Assembly: GCF_002091675.1 (NCBI RefSeq) | Contig: NZ_BDAE01000003.1 | Coordinates: 407,455 to 471,454, forward strand | Direction: 5' to 3' | Length of the DNA: 64,000 nucleotides | DNA from: Pseudomonas luteola NBRC 103146 | GTDB taxonomy: Bacteria > Pseudomonadota > Gammaproteobacteria > Pseudomonadales > Pseudomonadaceae | In this document: in pieces, positions 1 to 9,181 of the stretch | Position numbering within the stretch: the first letter of the stretch is position 1 | How the letters are laid out: every line of letters starts with the position of its first letter | The notes under the pieces: generated by a model | Told to the model about the DNA's origin: nothing | Databases searched by the model: none | What the model saw: only the letters and a program-made list of their open reading frames with translations | Translations under genes and position numbers: made by a program

Positions 1-1
1 T

Positions 2-556
2 GCGGCCGAGGGGCGTCCGCTTAGAATCATGTTTCCGATGGTGGGACGGGTTGAGGAGTGGCGTCAGGCGCGAGATATCCTCAATCGTCTGCGGCAGGAG
101 ATTCCGGCGGTCAATTTGCAGGTAGGCATCATGATCGAAGTACCTTCGGCAGCCCTGTTGGCACCGGTGCTAGCGCAGGAAGTGGATTTCTTCAGCGTCG
201 GAACGAATGACCTGACCCAATACGCCTTGGCGATCGACCGTGGTCATCCTTTATTGTCCGGCGAGGCTGATGGCTTGCATCCCAGCGTGCTGCGCCTGAT
301 CGATATGACGGTCCAGGCCGCCCATGCATATGGCAAGTGGGTAGGCGTATGCGGAGAGTTGGCCGCCGATCCGCTGGCGGTTCCGCTTTTGATGGGGCTG
401 GGTGTGGATGAACTCAGCGTTTCAGCGCGCAGCATTCCGCTGGTCAAGGCACGGGTGCGTGAACTGAATTTCGTAGCTGCGCAAGCCTGTGCCCAGCGAG
501 CACTGGCGCTGGCGACAGCAGATGAAGTGCGCGCCAGCGTGGAGGCCATGCAATGA
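2..556 (+). CDS. fruB: Fructose PTS multiphosphoryl transfer protein FruB, C-terminal fragment
   Basis: This is the last 184 codons of a gene that begins before the window; the open frame runs to the left edge. It shows the C-terminal PEP-binding barrel of PTS enzyme I: an MIEVPSAAL segment, SVGTNDLTQYALAIDR, and VCGELAAD with the cysteine that acts as proton donor in enzyme I. In Pseudomonas this domain is fused behind EIIA and HPr in one cytoplasmic protein that passes phosphate from PEP to FruA. The fusion itself cannot be seen here, but the immediate overlap with fruK (ATGA) makes FruB far likelier than a stand-alone PtsI or PtsP. Confidence 0.9.
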   Translation, partial: AAEGRPLRIMFPMVGRVEEWRQARDILNRLRQEIPAVNLQVGIMIEVPSAALLAPVLAQEVDFFSVGTNDLTQYALAIDRGHPLLSGEADGLHPSVLRLIDMTVQAAHAYGKWVGVCGELAADPLAVPLLMGLGVDELSVSARSIPLVKARVRELNFVAAQACAQRALALATADEVRASVEAMQ

Positions 557-1494
557 GCCGTGTTTTGACCGTTACCTTGAATCCCGCGCTGGATCTGACT
601 GTGCGACTGCCCGAGCTGCATCCGGGAGAAGTAAACCGTAGTGAAGCGGTTGTCATGCATGCGGCAGGCAAGGGACTGAATGTGGCTCAGGTCCTGGCAG
701 ACCTGGGGCATTCGCTGACCGTAACCGGCTTTCTGGGCGCTGATAATGCCAAGCCATTCGAAGCCTTGTTTGCCGAGCGTGGTTTCAAGGATGCCTTTGT
801 GCGGGTAGAGGGCGAGACCCGCAGTAACATCAAGCTGGCCGAAACCTCAGGCCGCATCACGGACATCAACGGGCCGGGGCCGCATGTTACCGAGACTGCT
901 CAGGCTCAGTTGCTGCGCACCCTGGACGACGTAGCACCGGGACACGATCTGGCCGTTGTGGCCGGCAGTCTGCCACGCGGCATCGGTGCCGACTGGCTTG
1001 CCGAGCTGGTTCAACGGCTGAAAGCCCTAGGCTTGCGGGTGGCACTGGATACCAGTGGCGCCGCGCTGCGTGCCGGGCTCAAGGCTGGGCCGTGGCTGGT
1101 CAAGCCTAATACCGAGGAGCTGTCCGACGCCTGTTCGGCACCTGCCGATACTGCCGAGCAGCAGGCTACGCTGGCCGCTCAGCTGGCCGCTCAGGGTGTT
1201 GAGCACATAGTGATCTCTCAGGGCAGCGAGGGTGTTCGGTGGTTTGCGCCAGGTCGCGTACTGCAGGCCGTTCCGCCCAGGGTGCAGGTGGCCAGCACCG
1301 TAGGGGCCGGCGACTCGCTTCTGGCCGGTATGGCGCACGGTTTGCTCACCGGACTTGAGCCGCAGGACGCGTTACGCAATGCCACAGCCATTGCTGCCAT
1401 GGCCGTCACTCAAATCGGCTTTGGCATTGATGATCCTGCCCGTTTGGCAGAGTTGGCGAACGGCGTCAGTGTTCACGTCATGACAGAACAATAA
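553..1494 (+). CDS. fruK: 1-phosphofructokinase
   Basis: A 313-residue PfkB-family sugar kinase that phosphorylates fructose 1-phosphate to fructose 1,6-bisphosphate with ATP. Visible features are the N-terminal TVTLNPALDLTV, the KGLNVAQVLADLG substrate-binding segment around residues 40-52, and the PfkB signature STVGAGDSLLAGM near residues 248-260 with the catalytic Asp254. The start ATG overlaps the fruB stop by four bases, so the genes are translationally coupled. It lies between the fruB phosphocarrier and the FruA permease, the standard fru operon order in Pseudomonas. Confidence 0.97.
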   Translation: MSRVLTVTLNPALDLTVRLPELHPGEVNRSEAVVMHAAGKGLNVAQVLADLGHSLTVTGFLGADNAKPFEALFAERGFKDAFVRVEGETRSNIKLAETSGRITDINGPGPHVTETAQAQLLRTLDDVAPGHDLAVVAGSLPRGIGADWLAELVQRLKALGLRVALDTSGAALRAGLKAGPWLVKPNTEELSDACSAPADTAEQQATLAAQLAAQGVEHIVISQGSEGVRWFAPGRVLQAVPPRVQVASTVGAGDSLLAGMAHGLLTGLEPQDALRNATAIAAMAVTQIGFGIDDPARLAELANGVSVHVMTEQ

Positions 1495-1507
1495 GCAGGG
1501 ATAACTC

Positions 1508-3262
1508 ATGAATATCGCAATCGTTACGACCTGCCCGACGGGCATGGTTACCAGTGTGCTCAGTGCACGATTGCTGGATGCTGCCGCACAGCGCCGTGGC
1601 TGGCAGACCAGTGTTGAAATCCACGACGGCCCTGAAGCCACGCTGCTGACGGATGATCAGATCGCTCGTTCTGAATTGATTGTCGTTGTGCATACCGGTG
1701 CGGTAGATCTTCGCCGCTTCGCGGGCAAGCGCGTTTACCGTGCAACACCGGCGGAAGCCCTGCGGGACGTCGATGCTTTTTTGCAGCGTGCCGAGCGTGA
1801 GGCCAAGGTGTACGAAGCCAGCGCCGAGCCTGAAGCTGTCAGCGCAGCCGCTGCACCCGCCAAGCAGCCCCGTCTGGTGGCGATCACGGCCTGCCCAACC
1901 GGCGTTGCACATACGTTTATGGCAGCTGAGGCATTGATTCAGACCGCCAAGAAGCTGGGCTATAAGCTGGATCTGGAAACCCAGGGGTCAGTGGGCGCAC
2001 GCAACCCTCTCAGTGCCGAGGCGATCGCGGAGGCCGATGCGGTTCTGCTGGCAACTGACATTGAGGTCAATACGGATCGCTTCGCGGGCAAGAAGGTGTT
2101 TCGCTGCGGCACTGGTGTTGCCCTCAAGCAGCCTGAAGCTACGCTCAAGCGTGCATTAGCTGAGGGTGAGATCCTGGGAGGCGCGGCGGCTGCTTCGTCT
2201 TCCGGACAAGCCAAAGCCGGTGCGAAAAAGGAAAAGACCGGAGTCTACAAGCACCTGCTGACGGGCGTGTCCTACATGCTGCCTATGGTAGTCGCCGGAG
2301 GCCTGTTGATTGCCCTGTCGTTTGTCTTTGGGATCGAGGCGTTCAAGGAGCAGGGCACGCTGGCGGCTGCATTGATGCAGATCGGTGGCGAAGCTGCGTT
2401 CAAGCTCATGGTGCCGGTGCTGGCCGGTTACATTGCATACTCCATTGCCGACCGGCCGGGCCTTGCGCCGGGAATGATCGGCGGATTGCTGGCCAGTAAT
2501 CTGGGCGCGGGCTTTATCGGCGGTATCGTGGCGGGCTTTCTGGCCGGTTATGTGGCGAAGGCGATTGCTCGCTGGGTGAAGCTGCCGGCCAGCGTGGAGG
2601 CCCTCAAGCCTATTCTGATCATTCCGCTATTGGCGAGCCTGATTACCGGCCTTGTGATGATCTATGTTGTGGGAACGCCGGTTGCCCAGGCATTGACCGC
2701 GTTAACAGGCTTTCTGGAAAACATGGGGACGTCTAATGCCGTTCTGCTGGGTGTCATTCTAGGTGCCATGATGTGTGTGGATCTGGGTGGGCCGATCAAC
2801 AAGGCGGCGTATGCCTTTACCGTAGGGTTATTGGCATCCAAGACCTATGGTCCGATGGCGGCTACGATGGCGGCCGGTATGGTGCCTGCGATCGGTATGG
2901 GACTTGCCACTGTTCTGGCGCGCCGCAAGTTTGCCCAGAGCGAGCGTGAAGCGGGCAAGGCCGCCTTTGTCCTGGGGTTGTGCTTCATTTCCGAAGGGGC
3001 AATTCCCTTTGCAGCGAAAGATCCGCTGCGTGTGATCCCCGCGAGCATCGCGGGCGGCGCATTGACCGGTGCGCTCGTCATGCTGTTCAACTGCAAGCTG
3101 ATGGCGCCCCATGGCGGTCTTTTCGTACTCCTGATTCCCAACGCCATCAATCACGCCTGGCTATACCTGGCGGCCATTGCGGCGGGCAGTATCTTGACCG
3201 GTGTGGTGTACGCTGTGATCAAGCGGGGGGAGGTACAGGAAGAGCTGGTACCTGCGGCATGA
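1508..3262 (+). CDS. fruA: PTS fructose transporter subunit EIIB'BC
   Basis: A 584-residue inner-membrane fructose permease that imports fructose as fructose 1-phosphate. Three domains are visible in order: an N-terminal EIIB' (residues 1-100, TTCPTG with Cys9), an active EIIB (about 122-220, ITACPTGVAHTFMAAE with phosphorylatable Cys129), and a hydrophobic EIIC of about 330 residues with many glycine-rich helices. The two B domains are separated by an Ala/Glu-rich linker. The gene starts 13 bases after fruK and ends at a strong terminator. Its length is slightly above the 563 residues of the E. coli protein. Confidence 0.97.
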   Translation: MNIAIVTTCPTGMVTSVLSARLLDAAAQRRGWQTSVEIHDGPEATLLTDDQIARSELIVVVHTGAVDLRRFAGKRVYRATPAEALRDVDAFLQRAEREAKVYEASAEPEAVSAAAAPAKQPRLVAITACPTGVAHTFMAAEALIQTAKKLGYKLDLETQGSVGARNPLSAEAIAEADAVLLATDIEVNTDRFAGKKVFRCGTGVALKQPEATLKRALAEGEILGGAAAASSSGQAKAGAKKEKTGVYKHLLTGVSYMLPMVVAGGLLIALSFVFGIEAFKEQGTLAAALMQIGGEAAFKLMVPVLAGYIAYSIADRPGLAPGMIGGLLASNLGAGFIGGIVAGFLAGYVAKAIARWVKLPASVEALKPILIIPLLASLITGLVMIYVVGTPVAQALTALTGFLENMGTSNAVLLGVILGAMMCVDLGGPINKAAYAFTVGLLASKTYGPMAATMAAGMVPAIGMGLATVLARRKFAQSEREAGKAAFVLGLCFISEGAIPFAAKDPLRVIPASIAGGALTGALVMLFNCKLMAPHGGLFVLLIPNAINHAWLYLAAIAAGSILTGVVYAVIKRGEVQEELVPAA

Positions 3263-3263
3263 T

Positions 3264-3290
3264 AAAAAAGGGCTCTCAGGAGCCCTTTTT
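3264..3290. terminator. Rho-independent terminator after fruA, likely bidirectional
   Basis: A perfect 11-bp inverted repeat (AAAAAGGGCTC / GAGCCCTTTTT) with a TCAG tetraloop begins two bases after the fruA stop. It has T-runs on both strands, so it can also terminate the convergent MDR gene ending at 3311. Confidence 0.93.
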
Positions 3291-3310
3291 AATGCGTTGG
3301 CGATGCCGGA

Positions 3311-4297
3311 TCAGTCCACCTGGACGACATATTTGCGTGTCCGCACGGCAGCTTTCAGATCCTTTAACGCGTTGGGCAGCTGTTCGAAGGGAACAACCTC
3401 AAGAGTAGGTATGGCCAATCGATTGTTCTTGATCTGATCCATCAGCTCGGCTCCTGCGGTGGTCAGCTCCATCCAGTCCAGGACGGTGCCATGCTGGTGG
3501 ATCGAGGCGAGGGCTTCCTCATGGTAAGAGATCGCCGTTGTGAAGGCAGGCAAGGGCGGCTGCTCAATCCGGTCCTGAATGCAGACCAGATGGCCATTAA
3601 GGCCCAGAAGACCAGCCAGCGAGGCGGCGTGCTGGCCGGAGATTGTGTCAAAGGCGGCGTAGAATTTACGACCTTGCAGCTTTTCGAGTAACAGATCCCG
3701 CCAGTTTTCCTGGTGGTAATCCACGACCTCGGTCACGCCACGTGACAGCAGCTTTTCGCGGTGCTGCTCCCCTGCGGTTACCCAGACGCGCCAGCCTTTT
3801 TGCAACGCCAGTTGTGCCACCAGCGATCCGACCGAGCCCCCGGCGCCGGTCACGAGTACATCCTTGTTGGTTGCATCCGGTACCTTCATGACCGACTGCC
3901 AGGCGGTCAGGGTAGGGCAGGGGAAGGCGGCGGCAGCAGTGTCACTAAGGCCGTCCGGCACCGGCATCACCATGTGGGCGGCGATCTTGATATGCGTGGC
4001 ATAGCTGCCGGCGTGGTAGAGGTTCTGGTGATAGGCGACCCGCGTTCCGATACGCAGGTGCACGTCGCGACCGGCCGCGATTACGACGCCCATGCCGTCC
4101 ACGCCTGGAATATGGCCCGGCTTCCAGACCTTTTCGGCCTGCGCAATGAATTTCCAGTCGACTGGGTTGATGCCGATGACCTTGTTGGCGATCAGGATTT
4201 CATTAGGCGCTAGCTCCTCGCTAATGGCATGGGTTTCCAGTACCAGATCCGTAGGCTCGTTACCATGGCGCCAGGTCCAGGCGTGCACATCCAGCAT
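3311..4297 (-). CDS. Zinc-independent MDR-family alcohol dehydrogenase / quinone oxidoreductase
   Basis: A 328-residue medium-chain dehydrogenase/reductase. The N-terminal GroES-like domain contains GINPVDWK and IPGVDGMGVV. The Rossmann domain has the NAD(P)H motif TGAGGSVGSLVAQLAL around residue 150, followed by GWRVWVTAG. The Cys/His set of structural-zinc alcohol dehydrogenases is not evident, which points to the quinone reductase or zeta-crystallin-like branch. It is monocistronic and convergent with fruA. An AGGAGA-type ribosome site precedes the ATG. The substrate cannot be deduced; a role in detoxifying quinones or enones is only what is typical of the family. Confidence 0.85.
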   Translation of the reverse strand: MLDVHAWTWRHGNEPTDLVLETHAISEELAPNEILIANKVIGINPVDWKFIAQAEKVWKPGHIPGVDGMGVVIAAGRDVHLRIGTRVAYHQNLYHAGSYATHIKIAAHMVMPVPDGLSDTAAAAFPCPTLTAWQSVMKVPDATNKDVLVTGAGGSVGSLVAQLALQKGWRVWVTAGEQHREKLLSRGVTEVVDYHQENWRDLLLEKLQGRKFYAAFDTISGQHAASLAGLLGLNGHLVCIQDRIEQPPLPAFTTAISYHEEALASIHQHGTVLDWMELTTAGAELMDQIKNNRLAIPTLEVVPFEQLPNALKDLKAAVRTRKYVVQVD

Positions 4298-4420
4298 AGA
4301 GGTCTCCTGTTGAAGGGCATGTTTCTTACTTTATGGGGATCCGTGACGACACCTAAAAGCCCGGCAGAAAGAACATGAGTAGGAGCAGTGGTTGCGAATC
4401 AGGAAATTAGTAGTGGTGCA

Positions 4421-4461
4421 GGGACTGGCTACCTCGTATCGTCGTCAGTAACCAGTCCTGA
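4421..4461. terminator. Stem-loop downstream of arnT
   Basis: GGACTGG at the left pairs with CCAGTCC at the right, extended by TAC/GTA with one mismatch, around a loop of about 15 bases. It lies just after the arnT stop (4472, minus strand). There is no clear U-tract, so intrinsic termination is uncertain. Confidence 0.45.
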
Positions 4462-4471
4462 CTACGGCGGT

Positions 4472-6160
4472 TTATGGGGCTTTCATGAACGCTCGGAGAC
4501 GCTCCTGGCGATCCCCTTCACGCCGGCCCTGCCATATCAACTGCCAATGCGCCTCGTCTACCTTGATCGGGTGATGCTGCTGGTCGAGCAGCATCTGAAT
4601 CTCACATTGAGCCTGCTCCGGCGTGGCGACCATGACCGGCTTTATGCCTGTGTAGTAATGCAGCATCGAGCGTTCGGATTCACCCATGTTGACTGTGTTC
4701 AGACAATCGAATTGTGCCGGAAGCGATTGCTCGAGTGCCTCGAACGGTCGTGCATAGCTGCGCCCTAGGTCCACCCAGGGAAGCCAAAGTGTATTGGCCA
4801 GTCCCCAGAACAGCGTAATGCCGGCAAACCAGACGTGTGCAGCCTCCAGGCGCTTGCGCCAGGCGATAGTGATCAACCACAGGCCGGTCAGTAGCAGCGC
4901 TGCAACAAACCAGGCAGGGCTGGGTGACAGTTTGATTTCTACTGGAACCAGCCGGCGAAGGCCGGAGACGATCAGGCTCGTATGGCCACTCTGGATGGCC
5001 CACCAGCCAAACCACAGGTATCCGCCCATTACGCTGAACAGTATGATCGCAAACAGACGGCCGGCGCGGTTGAAGCGCTCGGGCAGTGGCAAGCCGGCTA
5101 CCAGGAGGGCAAGTGCCGGAAACAGCGGAAGCACGTAAACACTGCGAAAGACCGCCGAGGTCATGATAACGAACAGAAAAACTGCAACGTAAAGCCAGAC
5201 CATAAAGCGGCCCGAGTCCTCACGCAGCGCGATCCAGTCAGCCTTGAGGCGCTGTTGGCGCAGGCTGCGCCAGAGTCCGGCTACGAAGGCGCCTAATAGC
5301 ACCCATCCTACGGGAAAGGACAGACCCAGTAGTTCTTTGAGGTTGCTGCCCGCCCCACCACTGATGCTATTGCGTTGGGAAAGGCCAAAGAAGCGGCCGA
5401 AATTATTGACCCAGAACCACTCCAGAAATAGTGTTTCATCGGTCTTCCATAGCAGGGCCGGCCAGATAAGCAGCCAGGGTGATGAGGCGAGGAGCGCCCA
5501 GCCCAACCAGGCAAAGCCGGAGCGCGTGAGGTAGCGGCGCGGCTGAAGCAGGACGGCAGCGCAAACAGTAACGCCCAGCACACCCGGTATCAGCAGACCT
5601 TTGCTCATCAGGGCAATGCCAAAACCTGTTCCGAAGAGCAGTCCGTCGCGGCGGTAGCGTGTTGGCTCCAGGGAAAAGCCTACAAGCCCTGCCAGTGCGA
5701 GCATGGCGCCTGTCAATTGCGGTATATCGGCAATCAATAGATGGGCATGCTGAACCATGCCCATCGTTCCCAACAGCAGCAGGCAGGCGACCAGTCCTCT
5801 GCCGGGACTAAGGCGCTCGGTCAGGCGATACAACGTCCAGAGTGTAAGCAGCATCCATCCCAGAACGGCCATGCGTGAGCCGTCGGGAGGCGAGAGCCAG
5901 GGAAGGAAAAGGTAGGCTGTGATCGCCCCTGTCCAATACATCAGGGGCGGCTTTTCCATGAAGGGATCTGCGCCTACCCGGGGTACGATCCAGTCGCTGC
6001 TGGTCAGAAAATTCCAAGTCATGCCAAACGAGTAGGGTTCGTCTGCTTTCCAGAGTCCACGACCGATCAGGCCTGTCACCAGGTAAAAGGCCAACAGCAG
6101 CCCGCACCAGATGAAAAATTTCGTCTTGGGCGAGAGTGGGCGGGAGGCTCCCTGACTCAT
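4472..6160 (-). CDS. arnT: Undecaprenyl phosphate-alpha-L-Ara4N transferase
   Basis: A 562-residue polytopic inner-membrane glycosyltransferase that moves 4-amino-4-deoxy-L-arabinose from undecaprenyl phosphate to lipid A on the periplasmic face, lowering negative charge and polymyxin binding. The first helix is followed by a periplasmic loop with GLWKADEP (the acidic DE motif typical of ArnT/PMT enzymes) and MEKPPLMYW. About a dozen hydrophobic segments follow and a soluble C-terminal domain covers roughly the last 120 residues. The start ATG overlaps the ugd stop (ATGA). This is the last gene of the operon, whereas the usual position is between arnD and arnE. Confidence 0.93.
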   Translation of the reverse strand: MSQGASRPLSPKTKFFIWCGLLLAFYLVTGLIGRGLWKADEPYSFGMTWNFLTSSDWIVPRVGADPFMEKPPLMYWTGAITAYLFLPWLSPPDGSRMAVLGWMLLTLWTLYRLTERLSPGRGLVACLLLLGTMGMVQHAHLLIADIPQLTGAMLALAGLVGFSLEPTRYRRDGLLFGTGFGIALMSKGLLIPGVLGVTVCAAVLLQPRRYLTRSGFAWLGWALLASSPWLLIWPALLWKTDETLFLEWFWVNNFGRFFGLSQRNSISGGAGSNLKELLGLSFPVGWVLLGAFVAGLWRSLRQQRLKADWIALREDSGRFMVWLYVAVFLFVIMTSAVFRSVYVLPLFPALALLVAGLPLPERFNRAGRLFAIILFSVMGGYLWFGWWAIQSGHTSLIVSGLRRLVPVEIKLSPSPAWFVAALLLTGLWLITIAWRKRLEAAHVWFAGITLFWGLANTLWLPWVDLGRSYARPFEALEQSLPAQFDCLNTVNMGESERSMLHYYTGIKPVMVATPEQAQCEIQMLLDQQHHPIKVDEAHWQLIWQGRREGDRQERLRAFMKAP

Positions 6161-7545
6161 GAAGCCTCCCGTTGACCGGCCGTATTCGAATAGGTAGCGG
6201 TCAAGCTGGCGCGGCGAACAGATTGGCCGCGGCCGATGGCGTAATACTGAATGCCACGACGCTCCAGGCGTGCAGGGTCGTACAGGTTACGGCCATCAAA
6301 AATCAGTGGCTCCCTGAGCTTGTCCTGGATAAGGTCGAAATCGGGCGCCTTGAACATTTGCCATTCGGTGCAGATGACCAGGGCGTCCGCACCGTTCAGC
6401 GCAGCCTCAGGTGTGCCCATCAGCAATAGACGCTCATCGTGCCCGTACAGTCTCTGCGCTTCCTGCATGGCCTCAGGATCGAACGCGCGCACCTGCGCGC
6501 CATGCGCCCACAGGGCTTCCAGCAGAATGCGACTGGGTGCGTCCCGCATATCGTCCGTATTGGGTTTGAATGCCAAACCCCAGATGGCAAAGGTTCTGCC
6601 TTCCAGGTTTCCTTTGAAATGATCGTGGATCAGGTTGAACAGCTTGTTTTTCTGCTGTTCGTTAACTTCCTCGACAGCACGAAGAAGGCTGGTCTGGCAG
6701 TTCTCCTGCTCGGCGGTGTGGATCAGAGCCTTCAGGTCCTTGGGGAAGCACGAGCCACCGTAGCCGCAGCCAGGATAGATGAAGTGATAACCGATGCGTG
6801 GATCTGCTCCGATGCCTCTGCGAACCGACTCGATGTCTGCTCCCAAATGCTCGGCCAGTTCGGCGATCTGGTTGATAAAGCTGATTTTAGTCGCCAGCAT
6901 GCCGTTAGCCGCATATTTGGTCAGTTCGGAACTGCGGCGGTCCATGAACAGGATACGATCATGGTTGCGGTTGAAGGGGGCATAGAGCTCCCGCATGACG
7001 TCGCGGCTGTCTTCCCGTTCGGTACCGATGACAATACGGTCCGGGCGACGGCAATCGGTTACAGCAGCGCCTTCCTTGAGAAACTCGGGGTTGGATACCA
7101 CATCGAAGTCCAGTGTCTTGCCCATCTCGTCCAGTGTGCTCTGGATCAGTGCCGTGAGGCGATCGCCAGTGCCTACGGGTACTGTGGATTTTTCCACGAT
7201 CACCACAGGCTGCGTACGGTGACAGGCAATGGTCTGGGCGACGGCAAAGACGCCTGCAAGGTCGGCCGAGCCGTCCTCTAGGGGCGGGGTGCCGACGGCG
7301 ATGAACTGTACACGGCCATGCTGGACCGCGCGGGCGGCATCATGGGTAAAGCGCAGGCGGCCCGCTTCCATGTTTTCCCGAACGAGCCCTTCCAGGCCAG
7401 GTTCGTACAAACTGACCACGCCCTGCTCAAGCAGCTCGATTTTGTGTCGGTCAATGTCCATGCACAGAACATCATGACCGACTTCAGCCAGTACGGCGGC
7501 CTGAACGAGGCCTACATAGCCAATACCGAACACACTGATTTTCAC
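6157..7545 (-). CDS. ugd: UDP-glucose 6-dehydrogenase
   Basis: A 462-residue cytoplasmic enzyme that oxidises UDP-glucose to UDP-glucuronate with two NAD+, supplying the substrate of ArnA. It has an N-terminal NAD-binding motif (FGIGYVGLVQAAVLAEVGH), EKSTVPVGTG, the NPEFLKEG segment and the catalytic cysteine Cys266 in GYGGSCFPKD. The reading frame begins with GTG at 7545, two bases past the arnF stop, with GAGGAG in good position. It overlaps arnT downstream by four bases. Its position inside the arn operon dedicates it to Ara4N synthesis, although UDP-glucuronate could also feed other polysaccharides. Confidence 0.95.
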   Translation of the reverse strand: MKISVFGIGYVGLVQAAVLAEVGHDVLCMDIDRHKIELLEQGVVSLYEPGLEGLVRENMEAGRLRFTHDAARAVQHGRVQFIAVGTPPLEDGSADLAGVFAVAQTIACHRTQPVVIVEKSTVPVGTGDRLTALIQSTLDEMGKTLDFDVVSNPEFLKEGAAVTDCRRPDRIVIGTEREDSRDVMRELYAPFNRNHDRILFMDRRSSELTKYAANGMLATKISFINQIAELAEHLGADIESVRRGIGADPRIGYHFIYPGCGYGGSCFPKDLKALIHTAEQENCQTSLLRAVEEVNEQQKNKLFNLIHDHFKGNLEGRTFAIWGLAFKPNTDDMRDAPSRILLEALWAHGAQVRAFDPEAMQEAQRLYGHDERLLLMGTPEAALNGADALVICTEWQMFKAPDFDLIQDKLREPLIFDGRNLYDPARLERRGIQYYAIGRGQSVRRASLTATYSNTAGQREAS

Positions 7546-7959
7546 TTACAACTCCTCTTGCGCCAGCGGACGCGAGTCATCCGGGCGTCTTGAATGAATA
7601 GCGAATACGCCCAGCATGACGAGGGCGATACCGACCGATTTGAGCCAGGTGATGGATTCACCGAAAACCACCACGGCGGCGATATAAACGAGGGGGTAGC
7701 TGAGGCTGAGCAGCGCGTAGGCCCGTCCCAACGGCAATACCGACAGGGCAGCAACCCAACAGAGCATCGAAAGTCCGTAGCAGGCGATACCGGCAAGCAG
7801 TCCGGCCAGCGCCCCGACGTGCTGTCTGAGCAGCTCGGGAGAGGCCATGGCCTCTGTCAGTGAAGGAAGAGCCGCCATGCTGCCGCGCATCGAGAGCTGG
7901 GCGAGACTCACCAGGCATACGCTGGCCAGCGCCAGCAGAAGTCCGCGATGCTGATTCAT
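7546..7959 (-). CDS. arnF: Ara4N-phosphoundecaprenol flippase subunit ArnF
   Basis: A 137-residue small integral membrane protein of the EmrE/SMR type with four hydrophobic helices, pairing with ArnE to flip undecaprenyl phosphate-Ara4N to the periplasmic side. The start chosen is the ATG at 7959 (MNQHRGLLL). The same frame stays open for another 152 codons upstream, but that stretch is the shadow of arnE and arnD and lacks membrane character. The ATG lies within the end of arnE (four-base ATGA overlap). The C-terminus is polar (SRRPDDSRP), consistent with a cytoplasmic tail. Confidence 0.9.
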   Translation of the reverse strand: MNQHRGLLLALASVCLVSLAQLSMRGSMAALPSLTEAMASPELLRQHVGALAGLLAGIACYGLSMLCWVAALSVLPLGRAYALLSLSYPLVYIAAVVVFGESITWLKSVGIALVMLGVFAIHSRRPDDSRPLAQEEL

Positions 7960-8300
7960 CGTTGTGTACTCAGCAGCACAATGCCCACCATGATGAGGAC
8001 GATACCCAGCCAGTGACGGCCATCGATGTGCTCGTGGAAAAGCCGATGTGCCGCCAGAGTGATCCAGACAAAGTTCAGGCTGAGCATGGGGTAGGCCATG
8101 CCGACTTCGAGCTGCTGCAGAACCAACAGCCAGAGCAGCAGGCCAGTACCCAGGCTGGCCAGTCCAAACATCAGCCAGGGTGAGGTCAGCTTGCGCCACA
8201 GGCTGACGGACCGCCCGCGCCAGCGTTCCACGGCGACTTTCTGAGCGACCTGCCCAAGGCCGCTCAGCAGGCTGACCACCAACACCAGGGCGAAGGTCAT
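7956..8300 (-). CDS. arnE: Ara4N-phosphoundecaprenol flippase subunit ArnE
   Basis: A 114-residue SMR-like membrane protein with four predicted helices: [21 protein letters not shown], a [20 protein letters not shown] stretch, [17 protein letters not shown], and a final [13 protein letters not shown]. The [10 protein letters not shown] motif is typical of ArnE. It overlaps the arnD stop and the arnF start by four bases each, giving tight translational coupling. It acts with ArnF as a heterodimeric flippase. Size and order (E then F) match the canonical operon. Confidence 0.9.
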   Translation of the reverse strand: MTFALVLVVSLLSGLGQVAQKVAVERWRGRSVSLWRKLTSPWLMFGLASLGTGLLLWLLVLQQLEVGMAYPMLSLNFVWITLAAHRLFHEHIDGRHWLGIVLIMVGIVLLSTQR

Positions 8301-9181
8301 GCCTGCACGCCCAGCCAGCCTTCGCGGCCTGCCAGAGCGCCCCGGGTAACCGTACCAAGGGGAAGGCGGGAGGGGTCAGAAGGCAGGCATTCCCCAAGCG
8401 GCTTGAACTGAACATTCAGCCGTTTTGCCAGTGCCAGCAGGCGCTGAAACTGGTCAGCCAGGGCAATCCCTTCTACTTCCGCATGGGCGGTATAGATATT
8501 CAGGTCGGTCGGCATGATGTGTTGCATCAGGTAGCTGTTAAAGCCTGCTGCCGACAGGTCTGGGCCAATCGCTTCGTCGTACGTCGGCAGGGTGACCGGA
8601 ATCTGCGGCGTTCCGGCAACACCATTGGCGAGCTCAGGACGAAATAACGAGCGGCCTCGACAATCGCTGTTGTAACGAAAACCAAAGGCCTCTTTGGCTT
8701 CGATAACCCGCTCATCCACCCGCCAGCCGGCAGCGGCGGAGCAGGTTACGGGTTGGCCCAGGATGTCACTGAGCGTGTCTACGCCATAACGGATCTGCCG
8801 GGTCAGCTGGTCCATGCTGCAGCGCCCAGCGTTAGCCTGCCAGCCATGGTGGTCCCAGGCATGCAGGCCCACCTCATGGCCTGCCGCCTGAGTCTGTCGC
8901 ATCAGATGACCCAGGTGCTGGCCGATGGGCTTGCCTGGCCATGCCGTGCCCGCCAGGAGAATGTCCCAGCCATACAGACTGGCTGCATTGGAGCGCAGCA
9001 TCTTCCAAAGGAACTGCGGCCGGATGAGGCGCCAGAGATGGCGCCCCATGTTGTCCGGCCCGACCGAAAAGAAGAACGTCGCCTTGACCTGAGCTTCATC
9101 CAACAGCTCAAGCAGACGTGGAATACCCTCACGTGTGCCGCGAAAGGTATCCACGTCGATCCGCAATCCCACCTCGATCAT
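8297..9181 (-). CDS. arnD: 4-deoxy-4-formamido-L-arabinose-phosphoundecaprenol deformylase
   Basis: A 294-residue polysaccharide-deacetylase-fold enzyme that removes the formyl group from undecaprenyl phosphate-Ara4FN after transfer by ArnC. The fold begins with [15 protein letters not shown] (Asp of the catalytic/metal site) and contains the later histidine motif [12 protein letters not shown] around residue 130. No signal peptide is visible, in keeping with activity at the cytoplasmic face of the inner membrane. It shares one base with the arnA stop and is followed directly by arnE; the arnT gene usually found here is absent from this spot. Confidence 0.93.
   Translation of the reverse strand: MIEVGLRIDVDTFRGTREGIPRLLELLDEAQVKATFFFSVGPDNMGRHLWRLIRPQFLWKMLRSNAASLYGWDILLAGTAWPGKPIGQHLGHLMRQTQAAGHEVGLHAWDHHGWQANAGRCSMDQLTRQIRYGVDTLSDILGQPVTCSAAAGWRVDERVIEAKEAFGFRYNSDCRGRSLFRPELANGVAGTPQIPVTLPTYDEAIGPDLSAAGFNSYLMQHIMPTDLNIYTAHAEVEGIALADQFQRLLALAKRLNVQFKPLGECLPSDPSRLPLGTVTRGALAGREGWLGVQA

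Noticed and set aside
7960..8415. N-terminal extension of arnF to 289 residues
   Set aside because: The extra 152 residues are the out-of-frame shadow of arnE and arnD and contain none of the SMR-type helices; the internal ATG at 7959 overlaps the arnE stop as expected.
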